This document shows, in pieces, positions 31,597-43,144 of a DNA stretch of 64,000 bases. Position numbers and translations under genes: made by a program. The notes beneath the pieces are model-generated. The model worked only from the letters and a program-made list of their open reading frames with translations, had not been told where the DNA came from and ran no database searches. The DNA comes from an uncultured Pelagibacteraceae bacterium (GTDB lineage: Bacteria > Pseudomonadota > Alphaproteobacteria > Pelagibacterales > Pelagibacteraceae). How positions within the stretch are numbered: position 1 is the stretch's first letter; each line of letters begins with the position of its first letter. The DNA lies in the NCBI GenBank assembly GCA_902580895.1, contig CACHMJ010000002.1, positions 1 through 64,000 of the forward strand, read 5' to 3'.

Positions 31597-33791
31597 TTTT
31601 TTTTTATTTTTTCAAGAGTTCTTGTTATGAATCTCGGTGTAAGTGTTTTAACAGGATTTACAGTTGTTTTTAATTTTTTTGGTGGACCTTTAATTTTAAA
31701 GCTTACACCAAAAACACCTTCTCCAACTTTCTTTCCTACTAAAATATCTCCGAGAAGAGGAATTGATGATATAGTTCTATTAATTGTTGTTGCCGGTACC
31801 ATTGTACCTCTAAGACTAACTAAATCACCACTTTCGATGTACCCTTCCATTAATAAAGAAATAGCAGGGCCGATGGCATATAGTTCCTCAATTTTCATCA
31901 ACTCATTCTTGTTTGAAAATTTCATCTCAAAATCTGAAAATCTTATTCCCTCACCAGTTAATAGGTCAGCGATACCTTGAAGAGATGCTAATGTTAATAA
32001 TTTTGCTAATGCTGGTACCTCTTGTACTTTAAAATTATCTATTATTAATTTTGAGTTAGAAACATTGTTTTGTTTAATAGAATGAAAATTTAAATTACCT
32101 TCTTCAAAACCTTTTATAAATTTGTATCTATTCACAAAAGGCTTGGCTAAATCAGAATAAAGAGTAGTAATTTTTTCATTTGAAGTAGATCTAATGGTGA
32201 AACTAACCCTCTTATCATTAGAAAAATCTCCTAGTAAATTAGCATCAATTACTTCATTGTTGTTAAATGTTAGATATCCATTTAAATCTTCTATTAAATG
32301 ATCTTTATCAAGGAATGCTTCTTTAATCTTAATATTTAGTCTAAAATTTTTAGAAAAAATTTTTTCACTTTCTGAATTTTTATCACCTTTCAATAAATCA
32401 TCTATAATTTTAGTGGCATTAAAACTCTTAGAATCTAATAAATAACCTTTATCTTTTTTTTTAATAGATAACTCATTTTTTAATAAGTCATTATCAAAAT
32501 AATCCAAATTTACCTTGCTTATAGATTTAATTTTATATTTTTTTGATAATAATAAATTTTTGAATTCAAATTTATTATTTTTTTCTTTTATTGAGATATC
32601 CTTTAAATTGATTTCATTAGATAAAAGATTTTTAACTCCGAAAATAATAATTTCCAATTTGTCATCATGATCTTTTTTATAATTCAAAAAATTAAGATTA
32701 AATGGATTTTTTTTGATTTCTAATGAGGTGTTAAATTTTAGTTTTGTTTTTGATTTCAAAAAATTATAATTAATATTATCTTTTTCTTTTTGGATAAGAA
32801 TATTTCCATTGCCAATAATACTTAGTAGATCTTTTTTATATTCAATTTGTATTTGGTGATCTGAAAACTCGATTATCTCATTTAATTCTGGAAAAAACTC
32901 TTCTAAATTTTTTGAGCTTGTAATTTTAGAACTTTTTAAATTCATTAAAGAATATATCTTTAAATCATTTATCTTGTATTTATCATTTATTTTAAATGAA
33001 AAAGTATTTTCTAAATCAAACTGAGCAGACTCAAACTTTACATTAAAAAGGTCGTTATTTAATAATTGATTAATTTTTTTATCATCTAAAACTAAATCTT
33101 TATTATTGTTTTTACCTGATATTAGAAGTTCATTTTTTTGTTTAATTAAAATTAATTCTGGAAACTTCAATTCATTATTATCATATGATAAATTTATATC
33201 TTTTAATTTAAATTCGTTATTTTGAATATTAAAAATAAAATTTATTTTTGATAAATCTATTTTTTTAAAAGGTTTTACTTCACCATCTTTTACAAATCCT
33301 TTTATAATAAAATCATCTTTGACTTTGCCTTTTTGATCAAATTTAAGATTTATATCTGCTATCAAATATCCCTTTTTCACAAACTTTTCTAATATGAATA
33401 TTTGCGGATTATCTTCAATTGATCTTACAAATGAAATTAAGTTTTTTATTTCTATAGTTCTAGTATTGATATCTAATGCAGATAATGAAAATTCTTTTTT
33501 TATGAATGTCTTTATATCAATATTAGATTTTATACTCTCTAGTTTAATTAATTTATTTTTACTCTTAAGATTTGCCCCAATTGTTTTTAAAACTATTTTA
33601 AATTTAAAAGGATCTAAAATGATACTTATTTTGCCTAACTCTAATTCTAATTGATTGTTAATTTTTTTAATTTCTTTAGTTATTTGATCATTAAAAGCAT
33701 TCGTTTTTATGCCAATAGTACTTAAATAAGTAATGAAACCAAAAATTGATAATAATATTAAGATTAAAAATCTAAAAATTATTTTTTTCAT
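31593..33791 (-). CDS. AsmA-like / DUF3971 (YhdP-type) membrane-anchored protein
   Basis: N-terminal TM, long beta-rich body, C-terminal PVKTLTPRFITRTLEKIKK. Confidence 0.7.
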   Translation of the reverse strand: MKKIIFRFLILILLSIFGFITYLSTIGIKTNAFNDQITKEIKKINNQLELELGKISIILDPFKFKIVLKTIGANLKSKNKLIKLESIKSNIDIKTFIKKEFSLSALDINTRTIEIKNLISFVRSIEDNPQIFILEKFVKKGYLIADINLKFDQKGKVKDDFIIKGFVKDGEVKPFKKIDLSKINFIFNIQNNEFKLKDINLSYDNNELKFPELILIKQKNELLISGKNNNKDLVLDDKKINQLLNNDLFNVKFESAQFDLENTFSFKINDKYKINDLKIYSLMNLKSSKITSSKNLEEFFPELNEIIEFSDHQIQIEYKKDLLSIIGNGNILIQKEKDNINYNFLKSKTKLKFNTSLEIKKNPFNLNFLNYKKDHDDKLEIIIFGVKNLLSNEINLKDISIKEKNNKFEFKNLLLSKKYKIKSISKVNLDYFDNDLLKNELSIKKKDKGYLLDSKSFNATKIIDDLLKGDKNSESEKIFSKNFRLNIKIKEAFLDKDHLIEDLNGYLTFNNNEVIDANLLGDFSNDKRVSFTIRSTSNEKITTLYSDLAKPFVNRYKFIKGFEEGNLNFHSIKQNNVSNSKLIIDNFKVQEVPALAKLLTLASLQGIADLLTGEGIRFSDFEMKFSNKNELMKIEELYAIGPAISLLMEGYIESGDLVSLRGTMVPATTINRTISSIPLLGDILVGKKVGEGVFGVSFKIKGPPKKLKTTVNPVKTLTPRFITRTLEKIKKN

Positions 33792-34883
33792 TTAATTTGA
33801 TACAAAGATTTCTCTAAAAAAGTATCAATATCGCCATCTAAAACTTTATCTGGGCTTGTACTTTCGAAGTTCGTCCTATTGTCCTTTACTAATCTGTAAG
33901 GTTGAAGCACGTATGATCTAATTTGATGACCCCACCCTATTTCAGATTTTGAAGCTTCATTATTTTGATTTTCTTCATCTTTTTTTTTCATTTCAAAATC
34001 ATAAAGTCTTGCTCTTAGCATATTCATACAGGTTTCTTTATTTTTATGTTGAGACCTTTCGTTTTGACATTGTACGACTATTTTTGATGGAATATGAGTT
34101 ATTCTGACAGCACTGTCAGTTGTGTTAACATGTTGTCCACCGGCGCCACTTGAACGATAAGTGTCAATTCTTAAGTCCTTATCTAATATTTCTATATTCA
34201 AATTTTCATCGACGACCGGATAAACCCAAATACTTGCAAAGCTCGTGTGTCTTCTTGCTCCAGAATCAAAAGGAGATATTCTTACAAGTCGGTGAATTCC
34301 AGACTCTTTTTTTAGCCACCCAAACACATAATCACCCTCAATTTTTATAGTGGAGGATTTAATTCCTGCTTCTTCACCTTTGTGTTCACTTATTAAATTA
34401 CACTTATAATTTTTACCATCTGACCACTTCATATACATTCTTCTTAACATATTAGCCCAATCTTGGCTTTCTGTGCCACCAGCACCTGCATGAATTTCCA
34501 CATAGCAATCAAATGAGTCTGCCTCGTTGGATAAAAAACATTTTATTTCATTCTTCTTAACTTTTGATCTCAATTCTTTAATACTTTGCATGACTTCTTT
34601 TTGAACATTAAGATTATTCTCATCTGTTGCCAAAGTATAAAGGTCATCTAAATCTTTAAGATGAGTTGCTGAGTCTTTAAATGAATTTACTAAATCTTCA
34701 AAGAGTTTTTTTTCTTTAATTGTTTTTTGAGAATTTGACTTGTCTTGCCAAAAATTGGCACCAAGCATTTTTTTCTCTAGATAATCCAGTTTTGAGTAAA
34801 TCTTATTTTTTTCAAAGATACTCCTTAACTCTTTGGTTAATTTTTTCGATTTCTTTTTTAATGTCTAAATATTTATCATCCAT
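33788..34883 (-). CDS. prfB: Peptide chain release factor 2, expressed by programmed +1 frameshift
   Basis: Zero frame MDDKYLDIKKEIEKINQRVKEYL-UGA, then +1 frame EKNKIYSKLDYLEKKMLGANFW...; GAGGTESQDWANML and GGQHVNTTDSAVRI; slippery CTTTGA with AAGGAG 3 nt upstream. Confidence 0.93.
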
Positions 34884-37222
34884 TAATAAAACTCTAATAT
34901 GTTATTTGTATCGATTCTATTATTATCAGAATACAATATTTTTCCGTTAAAAACATTTTTACTTTTGTAAGCTTCAATAATTGTATTTCTTGATTCAAAT
35001 TTTGCTTTTTCCCCTGTTGAAGGGTCAACTACCATCAATGTCATTTTTTTGGGGACTTTAAAAGGTCTGGCATCTGATTTTTTAACAGCTTTTTCTATAA
35101 ACTTTTTAAAGATTGGTAATGCAGCTTTTGAACCTGTCTCATATTTACCTAGTGGTTCTGGATTATCCATCCCAACATAAACACCAATAACTAGATTTGA
35201 GGTGAATCCAATAAACCATGCATCTGTATTTTCATTTGTTGTTCCAGTCTTTCCAGCTAAATTTAATCCTAAATCTTTTAATTTTTTTCCTGTGCCTCTT
35301 TTAATAACACCTTCTAAAATTGATGTAATCTGATAAGCAGTTTGTTCAGACATAATTTGTTCATAGTTATCTTCAATAAAAGGATACTCTTCTCCGGTAA
35401 AAGAAATTTTATCGCAATTTGCACATTTTCTGTTTTCATTATTTATAATTGTGTTTCCTTCACTATCTTGAATTCTGTCTATAATTATTGGGCTTATTAA
35501 TTTTCCTCCATTCACAAAAGAAGAATAAGCTGAAGTTAAATTTAAGAGAGTTGTCTCTGCTGATCCAAGTGATATTGATAACAATTCGTCGGGATCTTGG
35601 TAAATATTCAACTTTTTTGAAAAATTTGCAAGTTCATCTATACCTAGATTTTGTGCTATTCTAACTGTCATTAAATTTCTAGACTTTTCTAGTCCTACTC
35701 TTAATGTGGATGGACCATAGAATTTTTTACCATAATTTTCTGGTTTCCATTTTTTTAAATCAATTCCTTGGTCTAAAACAAGTGGAGCATCAAGAACTAA
35801 TGATGAAGGTGTATATTTATTTTCTAAAGCTAATGCATAAACGAAAGGCTTAAAAGCAGATCCAGGTTGTCTTAAAGCTTGTGTGGCTCGATTGAATTCA
35901 CTGTTTTTAAAACTAAAACCTCCACTTAACGCTAACACTCTCCCAGTGTAAGGATCCATAACCACAATTCCACCATTTATTTTTGGAAGTTGTCTGAGTT
36001 TATAATTTTTATCTTGTAACTTTTGAACATAAATCAAGTCTCCTATATTGAATAAATCTTCAAATTCTTTTTTTGTCCATGAAATATCTTTATATATTAT
36101 TTTTCCTTCTAAATTATCTATAGTTTCTATAACTGTTTCAAATTTTTTTATTTTTTTTACAATTGCTATTTTCCAATTAATAGAATTTTCTAATAAATAT
36201 TTTTTATCGATATCTTTTGACCAATCCTTACTGTATCTTATATTTGATATTGGGCCTCTCCATCCTTTTCTTTGATCATAAGCTATTAAGCCACTTCTGA
36301 GAGAATCTGTAGCTATTTTTTGCAAAGTTAAGTTTATAGGAGTATTTATATTGTAACCTTGCTTATAGACTTTTTCATATGAGAGTCTTTCGATTATATC
36401 TTTTCTAACATCCTCAATGTAATATTGAGAGTCCTCTAAATACACTCTTTTAATTTTTTTTAATTCAATATCTTGATTTTTAAAATTATTATAATTTTCA
36501 AGGTTTATAAATCCATTTTGATGAAGATTTTGTAATACTAAGTTTCTTCTAAATTTGGCTAATTCAATATTACGATAAGGATTATATTTACTCGGAGCTT
36601 TCGGTAAAGCTGCTAGCATAGCGGCTTCTGCATAATTAAGTTCTTTGATTGATTTATCAAAGTACTCTAAACTAGCAGCAGCTATTCCGTATGCGCCACT
36701 TCCTAGATAAATTTGATTAAGATATAGCTCAAGTATTCTTTCTTTATTTAAGGCTCTTTCTATTCTAAAAGCCAAAATAGCTTCTTTGATTTTTCGATTA
36801 ATACTAACCTCGTTAGTCAATAAAAAATTTTTAGCGACCTGTTGAGTAATAGTTGATGCTCCTTCAAGTCTTTTTGATGAAAGGATATTTTTAATATTAT
36901 TTATCGTAGCTCTAAGCACACCCTTTGCGTCTACTCCAGGATGAGAAAAAAAATTCTTATCTTCCGCGGATAAAAAAGCGTTAATTACTTTTTTTGGAAT
37001 TGCACTATAAGGTATGAATATTCTTTTTTCTTGAGAAAAGTCGGCTACTAAATCCCCATTTCCAGAATACATTTTGCTTGAAACAGGTGGTTTATAACTC
37101 TTAAGGAATTTATAATCGGGGATTTTATTTGAAAAAGTCCATAAAATCCCAAAAATCCCAATAAAAGCTATAAGGGAAATTATAATTGATATTGTAAAAA
37201 TATTTTTTAAAACTTTTGTCAT
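34883..37222 (-). CDS. mrcA: Penicillin-binding protein 1A
   Basis: Transglycosylase EDKNFFSHPGVD; transpeptidase QPGSAFKPFVYA, KTGTTNENTDAWFIG. Confidence 0.93.
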   Translation of the reverse strand: MTKVLKNIFTISIIISLIAFIGIFGILWTFSNKIPDYKFLKSYKPPVSSKMYSGNGDLVADFSQEKRIFIPYSAIPKKVINAFLSAEDKNFFSHPGVDAKGVLRATINNIKNILSSKRLEGASTITQQVAKNFLLTNEVSINRKIKEAILAFRIERALNKERILELYLNQIYLGSGAYGIAAASLEYFDKSIKELNYAEAAMLAALPKAPSKYNPYRNIELAKFRRNLVLQNLHQNGFINLENYNNFKNQDIELKKIKRVYLEDSQYYIEDVRKDIIERLSYEKVYKQGYNINTPINLTLQKIATDSLRSGLIAYDQRKGWRGPISNIRYSKDWSKDIDKKYLLENSINWKIAIVKKIKKFETVIETIDNLEGKIIYKDISWTKKEFEDLFNIGDLIYVQKLQDKNYKLRQLPKINGGIVVMDPYTGRVLALSGGFSFKNSEFNRATQALRQPGSAFKPFVYALALENKYTPSSLVLDAPLVLDQGIDLKKWKPENYGKKFYGPSTLRVGLEKSRNLMTVRIAQNLGIDELANFSKKLNIYQDPDELLSISLGSAETTLLNLTSAYSSFVNGGKLISPIIIDRIQDSEGNTIINNENRKCANCDKISFTGEEYPFIEDNYEQIMSEQTAYQITSILEGVIKRGTGKKLKDLGLNLAGKTGTTNENTDAWFIGFTSNLVIGVYVGMDNPEPLGKYETGSKAALPIFKKFIEKAVKKSDARPFKVPKKMTLMVVDPSTGEKAKFESRNTIIEAYKSKNVFNGKILYSDNNRIDTNNILEFY

Positions 37223-37315
37223 TTTAATTCCATTATATCTAGGAATTTGTTAAAGATAAGGCATTAATATTAAACAAAATTTATAAAACTAAATGAAACT
37301 TTTAATTTTACAATT

Positions 37316-39094
37316 ATGCAAAAAAATTTATACATTGATGCATCGCATCCAAATGAAACTAGGGTTGTTCTTAAATCGGATAATAATATTGAAGATTACG
37401 AATACGAAGGTTCAAAAAATAATCTTATAAAAAACAATATTTATCTAGGTAAAGTCAGCAGAATAGAGCCTTCTTTACAAGCAGCTTTTATAGATTTCGG
37501 AAGAGAGCGACACGGTTTTTTGTCATTTAATGACATTCAATCGGACTATTATCAAATACCAAAAAGTGATCTTGAAATAATAAAAAAAGAAGAGGAAAAG
37601 TTAAGAGAAGAATTATCTAAAAAAGTTGAAGAAAAAGAGGAAGAAAATTTAGCAAAAGGAAACTTAGAGGTAGATGATCCTATAGAAATTGAAAAAAAAG
37701 TAAACTCAGAGATAGAACAAAATGAAGAGGAAAAAGAAAAAAAAATAATTCACAGAAATAAATTTAAAAGATATAAAATTCAAGAAGTAATAAAACCTAA
37801 TCAGGTAATTCTTGTTCAAGTCATTAAAGATGAAAGAGGTCAGAAAGGTGCTGCGTTAAGCACATTCATTTCAATTGCAGGTAAATACACTGTTTTAATG
37901 CCAAATACACCAAAAGGTGGAGGAATTTCTAGAAAAATATTTAATCCAGCTGATAGAAAAAAAATTAGATCTATTTTAAATGAAATAGAAATACCCAAAG
38001 AAATGGGATTAATTGTAAGAACTGCTGGCAGTAACAAAACCAAAAATGAAATAAGTCATGACCTAGATACTTTGATAAAATCTTGGAATCAAATTAAAGA
38101 TAATGCCATTAATGCAATTGCACCTTCATTGATCCATCAAGAAAGTGAGATAATAAATAGAACTTTAAGAGACATGTTTGATGAAAATACAAAAAATATT
38201 ATTGTAGAAGGTAATGAAGGTTATAAAAAAGCTCAAAACTTTATGAAAATGTTAATGCCATCTCAAGTAAAAAAGATAAAAAAATATAGAGGAAAAATTC
38301 CGTTATTTATAGAAGAAGGAATTGAGCAAAAATTAAATCAAATATTTGATACAGAGGTTAAGTTAAATTCTGGTGGTTATTTAGTGATAAATCCAACTGA
38401 AGCTCTTGTTTCAATAGATATAAACTCAGGAAGCTCCATAAAACAAAAAAATGTTGAAAGTACAGCGTTAGATACAAATTTAGAAGCAGCAGAGGAGATT
38501 GCAAGACAAATCAAAATTAGAGATCTATCAGGGTTAATCATAATAGACTTTATAGACATGTTGAGTTACGGAAATAGAAAAACGGTTGAAAGAAGATTAA
38601 AAGAAAAATGCAGGTCAGACAGAGCAAGAATTCAAATTGGTAGAATTAGTAATTTTGGATTACTAGAGATGTCAAGACAAAGATTAAGAGAAAGTGCAGT
38701 TAGATGGAAAGTTGGACTGACAGATGAGTCATTTGCGCAAAAAATTTTAAAATTAGTCGAGTTTAAATCAGTAATAAACAAAGCAAAATATGTTGAATTA
38801 AAAGTATGTAAAAAAATTTCTGATTTTTTAAAAGAAAATTTTATTGAAAATTTAAATTTTTTTGAAAAAAAAAATAAAATTAAAATAGATATTATATCTG
38901 ATAATTCATTAATTATTCCTGAATACATTGTTGACATAAAAAACAAATCAAAAAAAACTATTGAATTTATAGAGCATTTTGAAAAACCTAAAATTCTTGA
39001 TATTCAAAATAAAGAAAAAAAAATAAACTTTAAAAATATTAAAATTAGAAAAAAGACCTATAGAAAAAAAAAATACTTTACAAAGTCTAAATAA
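37316..39094 (+). CDS. rne: Ribonuclease E/G
   Basis: S1-like [58 protein letters not shown]. Confidence 0.92.
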   Translation: MQKNLYIDASHPNETRVVLKSDNNIEDYEYEGSKNNLIKNNIYLGKVSRIEPSLQAAFIDFGRERHGFLSFNDIQSDYYQIPKSDLEIIKKEEEKLREELSKKVEEKEEENLAKGNLEVDDPIEIEKKVNSEIEQNEEEKEKKIIHRNKFKRYKIQEVIKPNQVILVQVIKDERGQKGAALSTFISIAGKYTVLMPNTPKGGGISRKIFNPADRKKIRSILNEIEIPKEMGLIVRTAGSNKTKNEISHDLDTLIKSWNQIKDNAINAIAPSLIHQESEIINRTLRDMFDENTKNIIVEGNEGYKKAQNFMKMLMPSQVKKIKKYRGKIPLFIEEGIEQKLNQIFDTEVKLNSGGYLVINPTEALVSIDINSGSSIKQKNVESTALDTNLEAAEEIARQIKIRDLSGLIIIDFIDMLSYGNRKTVERRLKEKCRSDRARIQIGRISNFGLLEMSRQRLRESAVRWKVGLTDESFAQKILKLVEFKSVINKAKYVELKVCKKISDFLKENFIENLNFFEKKNKIKIDIISDNSLIIPEYIVDIKNKSKKTIEFIEHFEKPKILDIQNKEKKINFKNIKIRKKTYRKKKYFTKSK

Positions 39095-39866
39095 TACCTT
39101 TTGTTGGAGAAGATGCACTTCCCATTATTTTTTTTTCAATCCTACCAGATAAAAAAGATTGTCTTCCAGCTATCACTGCATTTTTAAAAGCCTTAGCCAT
39201 TTCAAATGGTTTATTAGCTTTAGCAATTGCTGTATTAACTAAAACTCCATCACAGCCTAATTCCATTGCAACTGTTGCATCAGAAGCTTGTCCCAGACCG
39301 GCATCAATTATTAAAGGTAATTTTGTTTGACTCCTAATTATTTGAATATTAACTTTATTTTGAATGCCTAAACCTGAACCAATAGGTGCTGCGAGTGGCA
39401 TTATTGCTGCGGCACCAACATTCTCCAACCTTTTTGCCATAAGGGGATCATCATTACAATAAACCATAACCCTAAAACCTTCTTTTGTTAAAATTTCTGT
39501 TGATTTAAGAGTTTCAATCATTTCTGGGAACAAATTTTTTTTATCTCCCAAAACTTCTAATTTCACCAACTTCCATCCTCCAATTTCTCTAGCTAATCTT
39601 AGTGTCCTTAGCGCTTCTTCAGAATTAAAACATCCAGCAGTATTAGGTAAATAAGTTATTTTTTTGGGATCAATAAAATCCATTAATAGTGGTTTCTTTT
39701 TATTTGTTATATTTACTCTTCTAACAGCAACAGTAACAATATCGGCACCTGATAATTTTATAGCTTTAGCACATTCTTTCATGTTCTTATATTTGCCAGT
39801 GCCAACAATCAATCTTGAATTAAATTTTTTCTTTGAAATGATTAATTTATCTTGTTTCAAAATCAA
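39087..39866 (-). CDS. thiG: Thiazole synthase
   Basis: [47 protein letters not shown]. Confidence 0.94.
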   Translation of the reverse strand: MILKQDKLIISKKKFNSRLIVGTGKYKNMKECAKAIKLSGADIVTVAVRRVNITNKKKPLLMDFIDPKKITYLPNTAGCFNSEEALRTLRLAREIGGWKLVKLEVLGDKKNLFPEMIETLKSTEILTKEGFRVMVYCNDDPLMAKRLENVGAAAIMPLAAPIGSGLGIQNKVNIQIIRSQTKLPLIIDAGLGQASDATVAMELGCDGVLVNTAIAKANKPFEMAKAFKNAVIAGRQSFLSGRIEKKIMGSASSPTKGII

Positions 39867-40075
39867 CCACCTCCAATAAAATGAACAATTTCAACTTTAT
39901 CATTTTCTTTTAAATAAATTTTATTTAATCTTTTTTTATCTATTATTTCTTTGTTCAATTCAATTGCAACTTTTTTTATTGGTACTTTTAAATTTTTTAT
40001 AAGAGCAGATATTTTAGTTTTATTATCTATAATGTTTAATTTACCGTTTATTTTTATTTTTATTTTTTTTTTCAT
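39863..40075 (-). CDS. thiS: Sulfur carrier protein ThiS
   Basis: About 70 aa ending ..EIVHFIGGG (C-terminal GG); next to thiG. Confidence 0.9.
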   Translation of the reverse strand: MKKKIKIKINGKLNIIDNKTKISALIKNLKVPIKKVAIELNKEIIDKKRLNKIYLKENDKVEIVHFIGGG

Positions 40076-40091
40076 CGTATATAAATGACTT

Positions 40092-40532
40092 ATGAATTAT
40101 AAAGTAAATATTATTAATGGTCCAAATCTTAATCTATTAGGTGAACGAGAACAATCACAATATGGTACACAAACATTTGAAGATCTCAAAAAAATTTGTA
40201 TAAAAAAATCAGAAGAATTGGGTTTGAATTTGAAATTCTCTCAGTCAAATATTGAGGGAGAAATTGTAAATTTAATACAAGACTCAATAAAAAATTTTGA
40301 CGGTATTATTATAAATGCCGCTGCTTTTACACATACTTCTGTTGCGATAAGAGATGCATTGAGTGTTTTCAAAAAACCAATCATTGAGCTACATATTTCA
40401 AATATATATAAACGTGAAGAATTTAGACGTAAATCTCTCATAAGTGATGTAGTTACTGGAGGTATATTTGGCTTAGGTGCGGATGGTTATATTTTAGCCA
40501 TAATTTCAATGCAAAAGCTTTTAAAAAAATGA
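40092..40532 (+). CDS. aroQ: Type II 3-dehydroquinate dehydratase
   Basis: NIINGPNLNLLGEREQSQYG, IINAAAFTHTSVAIRDAL, ELHISNIYKREEFR. Confidence 0.95.
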   Translation: MNYKVNIINGPNLNLLGEREQSQYGTQTFEDLKKICIKKSEELGLNLKFSQSNIEGEIVNLIQDSIKNFDGIIINAAAFTHTSVAIRDALSVFKKPIIELHISNIYKREEFRRKSLISDVVTGGIFGLGADGYILAIISMQKLLKK

Positions 40533-40963
40533 AAATCGATAAAAAAATTATTAAGGAACTAAGTAACTACTTAGACGAATTTAATTTAACTGAAATAGAA
40601 TATACCGAAAAGGACACAAAAATTAAAGTTTCAAAAAATAATGTTTCTATAAACAACCAAAATATTCCTAACAAACAAAATAATATTTCACAGCCAAATA
40701 AAGATAGCACAGAAATAAAATCTAATTCAGGTAAAAAAATTACCTCACCAATTATAGGTACAGCCTATCATGCACCAGAGCCTGGAGGTAAAAAGTTTGT
40801 AGAGATAGGAAAAAATGTTAAAAAAGGTGACACAGTTATGATTGTAGAAGCTATGAAAACTATGAATCATGTGCCATCAACTTATGATGGAATAGTTAAA
40901 GAAGTTTGTGTTAAGGATGGTCAAGCTGTTGAATTTGGTCAGACAATTATCATTCTAGAATAA
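40529..40963 (+). CDS. accB: Acetyl-CoA carboxylase biotin carboxyl carrier protein
   Basis: Biotinylation motif VEAMKTMN. Confidence 0.94.
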   Translation: MKIDKKIIKELSNYLDEFNLTEIEYTEKDTKIKVSKNNVSINNQNIPNKQNNISQPNKDSTEIKSNSGKKITSPIIGTAYHAPEPGGKKFVEIGKNVKKGDTVMIVEAMKTMNHVPSTYDGIVKEVCVKDGQAVEFGQTIIILE

Positions 40964-42300
40964 TGTTTAAAAAAATATTGATAGCAAACCGTGGAGAAAT
41001 TGCGGTAAGAATAATTCGAGCTTGTAAAGAATGGGGTATTTCAACTGTTGCTGTTCACTCAGATGTGGATAAAGAGAGTATGCATGTTAGAATGGCTGAT
41101 GAAAGTGTCTGTATAGGTTCTCATCAACCAGTAAATAGTTATTTAAATATTCCAGCCTTAATGTCGGCTATCGAAATTACTAATTCAGAAGCAGTGCATC
41201 CAGGTTATGGTTTCTTGTCAGAAAATGCAAATTTTGCAAAAGTTCTAGAGGAAAATAACATTAAATTTATAGGTGCACATCACAAACTAATCGAAATGAT
41301 GGGAGACAAAATTCAGGCAAAAAAAATAGCAAAAGAAAATGGTTTACCAGTTATTGAAGGATCTGAAGGTGGAGTTAAAGATATAAAAGAGGCAAAAAAT
41401 TTATGTAAAAAAATTGGATTCCCAGTTTTGATAAAAGCTTCTGGCGGTGGTGGTGGAAAAGGAATGAAAATTGTAAATAAAGAGGAAGAATTTGAAACTT
41501 TATTTTCAACAGCAAAATCAGAAGCTCAAAAATATTTTGGAAATGACGAAGTTTATATCGAAAAATTTTTTCAGAATCCAAGACATATCGAAGTACAAAT
41601 TTTAGCTGGAAAAAATAGAGTTGTTCATTTACATGAGAGAGATTGTTCAGTGCAAAGAAGACATCAAAAGTTAATTGAAGAAACTCCTAGCCCAGTTCTT
41701 GACAACAGTTTAAGAAAAGATCTTTTTGAGAAGACAGTAAATATGGTTTCAAAAATTGGTTATACAGGGGCTGGAACTGTAGAATTTATTTATGAAGATA
41801 ATAAATTTTACTTTCTTGAAATGAATACGAGAGTTCAGGTCGAGCATCCCGTAACTGAAATGGTAACTGGAATTGACATAATCAAAGAACAAATATGGAT
41901 AGCATTTTCAGGAGATACAGCCTTGAGTCAAGATGATATAAACCCTCGAGGTCATGCAATTGAATGTAGAATAAATGCTGAAGATGCAAGCAAAAACTTT
42001 CAGCCTTCACCAGGGACAATCGGTATGTGCCATCAGCCATCAGGATTTAGAACAAGAGTAGACGGTTCAATATATCAAGGCTATAAGGTGACACCTTATT
42101 ATGATAGTATGATTTGTAAATTAATTTGTCATGGGCGAAATAGGACTGAAGCTATTCAAAGAATGAATAGATCCTTAGATGAATTTGTTATTGAGGGCAT
42201 CACAACAACTATTCCTCTTCATAAAAAATTATTAAATCATAAAAAATTTATCGAGTCTGACTTTAACGTTAGTTGGTTAGACAAAGATAAAATAATTTAG
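40963..42300 (+). CDS. accC: Acetyl-CoA carboxylase biotin carboxylase
   Basis: KILIANRGEIAVRIIRACKE, KASGGGGGKGMKIV, EMNTRVQVEHPVTEMVTGID. Confidence 0.96.
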   Translation: MFKKILIANRGEIAVRIIRACKEWGISTVAVHSDVDKESMHVRMADESVCIGSHQPVNSYLNIPALMSAIEITNSEAVHPGYGFLSENANFAKVLEENNIKFIGAHHKLIEMMGDKIQAKKIAKENGLPVIEGSEGGVKDIKEAKNLCKKIGFPVLIKASGGGGGKGMKIVNKEEEFETLFSTAKSEAQKYFGNDEVYIEKFFQNPRHIEVQILAGKNRVVHLHERDCSVQRRHQKLIEETPSPVLDNSLRKDLFEKTVNMVSKIGYTGAGTVEFIYEDNKFYFLEMNTRVQVEHPVTEMVTGIDIIKEQIWIAFSGDTALSQDDINPRGHAIECRINAEDASKNFQPSPGTIGMCHQPSGFRTRVDGSIYQGYKVTPYYDSMICKLICHGRNRTEAIQRMNRSLDEFVIEGITTTIPLHKKLLNHKKFIESDFNVSWLDKDKII

Positions 42301-42707
42301 TCGCAATTTACAAGCCAAATATCGTAAACAGGATGATCAAACGGTTCTATCGATGGACTTGATGAAAACATCCATCCATTAAAAACAAAAACATTGTTTC
42401 TGTCTTTTTTAGTTAAGTCTCTAACTTGTATATAAGCTTTAATCTCTGGATTATCATCAAATTCTGAGTTGGTACATTTGATACTTTTGATCGCTAGATC
42501 TTTATAAATATATTCTTTATCATTAATTAATCTTATTAACTCATTTTTTGAACTTATTTTATCCAAAATTTTGATATCAGTATTTTTTCCCTCAAGATTA
42601 TTATTATCTGACTTAGCTTCAAATAAAAAAAATTGAGAAATTAGTAATATTATGAAAAGTAAATAAAAACTATTTTTTCCAACTTTTATATTTTTTTTGA
42701 GCTGCAT
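42297..42707 (-). CDS. DUF2155 domain protein (secreted/anchored)
   Basis: FNGWMFSSSPSIEPFDHPVYDIWLVNC. Confidence 0.85.
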   Translation of the reverse strand: MQLKKNIKVGKNSFYLLFIILLISQFFLFEAKSDNNNLEGKNTDIKILDKISSKNELIRLINDKEYIYKDLAIKSIKCTNSEFDDNPEIKAYIQVRDLTKKDRNNVFVFNGWMFSSSPSIEPFDHPVYDIWLVNCD

Positions 42708-43032
42708 CTTTTTTACTTTTGTTTGGGTAATAAGCAGAATCAGTCCCAGTTAAATTTGGCTGATGAGGTTTTTGCCATGAATGCTTATTTAATTCATGAT
42801 CGTTTTCAATTTTATTTGGCATAAAATGCATCCAAGAAAACCACTCTACTGGAATTTTGGATGCATCTATCTCATCAAAATATATAACCCATCTTTTTCC
42901 ATTTTTACTTTGATAATATTTATTTCCAAAATCATCTTTTCCGATTAGCTTTCCAAAAAAAATAGTTTTGATTCTAGTACCAAATGTATCGCGATTCCAC
43001 CAAGTGAAAATTTTTTTTAAAAAAGTCAACAT
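42670..43032 (-). CDS. NADH:ubiquinone oxidoreductase NDUFA12-type subunit
   Basis: DDFGNKYYQSKNGKRWVIYFDEIDASKIPVEWFSWMH. Confidence 0.88.
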   Translation of the reverse strand: MLTFLKKIFTWWNRDTFGTRIKTIFFGKLIGKDDFGNKYYQSKNGKRWVIYFDEIDASKIPVEWFSWMHFMPNKIENDHELNKHSWQKPHQPNLTGTDSAYYPNKSKKDAAQKKYKSWKK

Positions 43033-43144
43033 GTAAATTTTATAATTTCAATTTCAAATTGTATAAATTAAATTAGACTAAAATATGTAAAAGTATATAA
43101 GTAAAAAGATTCAAAATTCAAATTTAATTTAAGGATTATAAAAA

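Noticed and set aside
39863-40092. Possible TPP riboswitch near thiS-thiG
   Set aside because: Only 16 bp separate thiS and aroQ, so there is no leader space.
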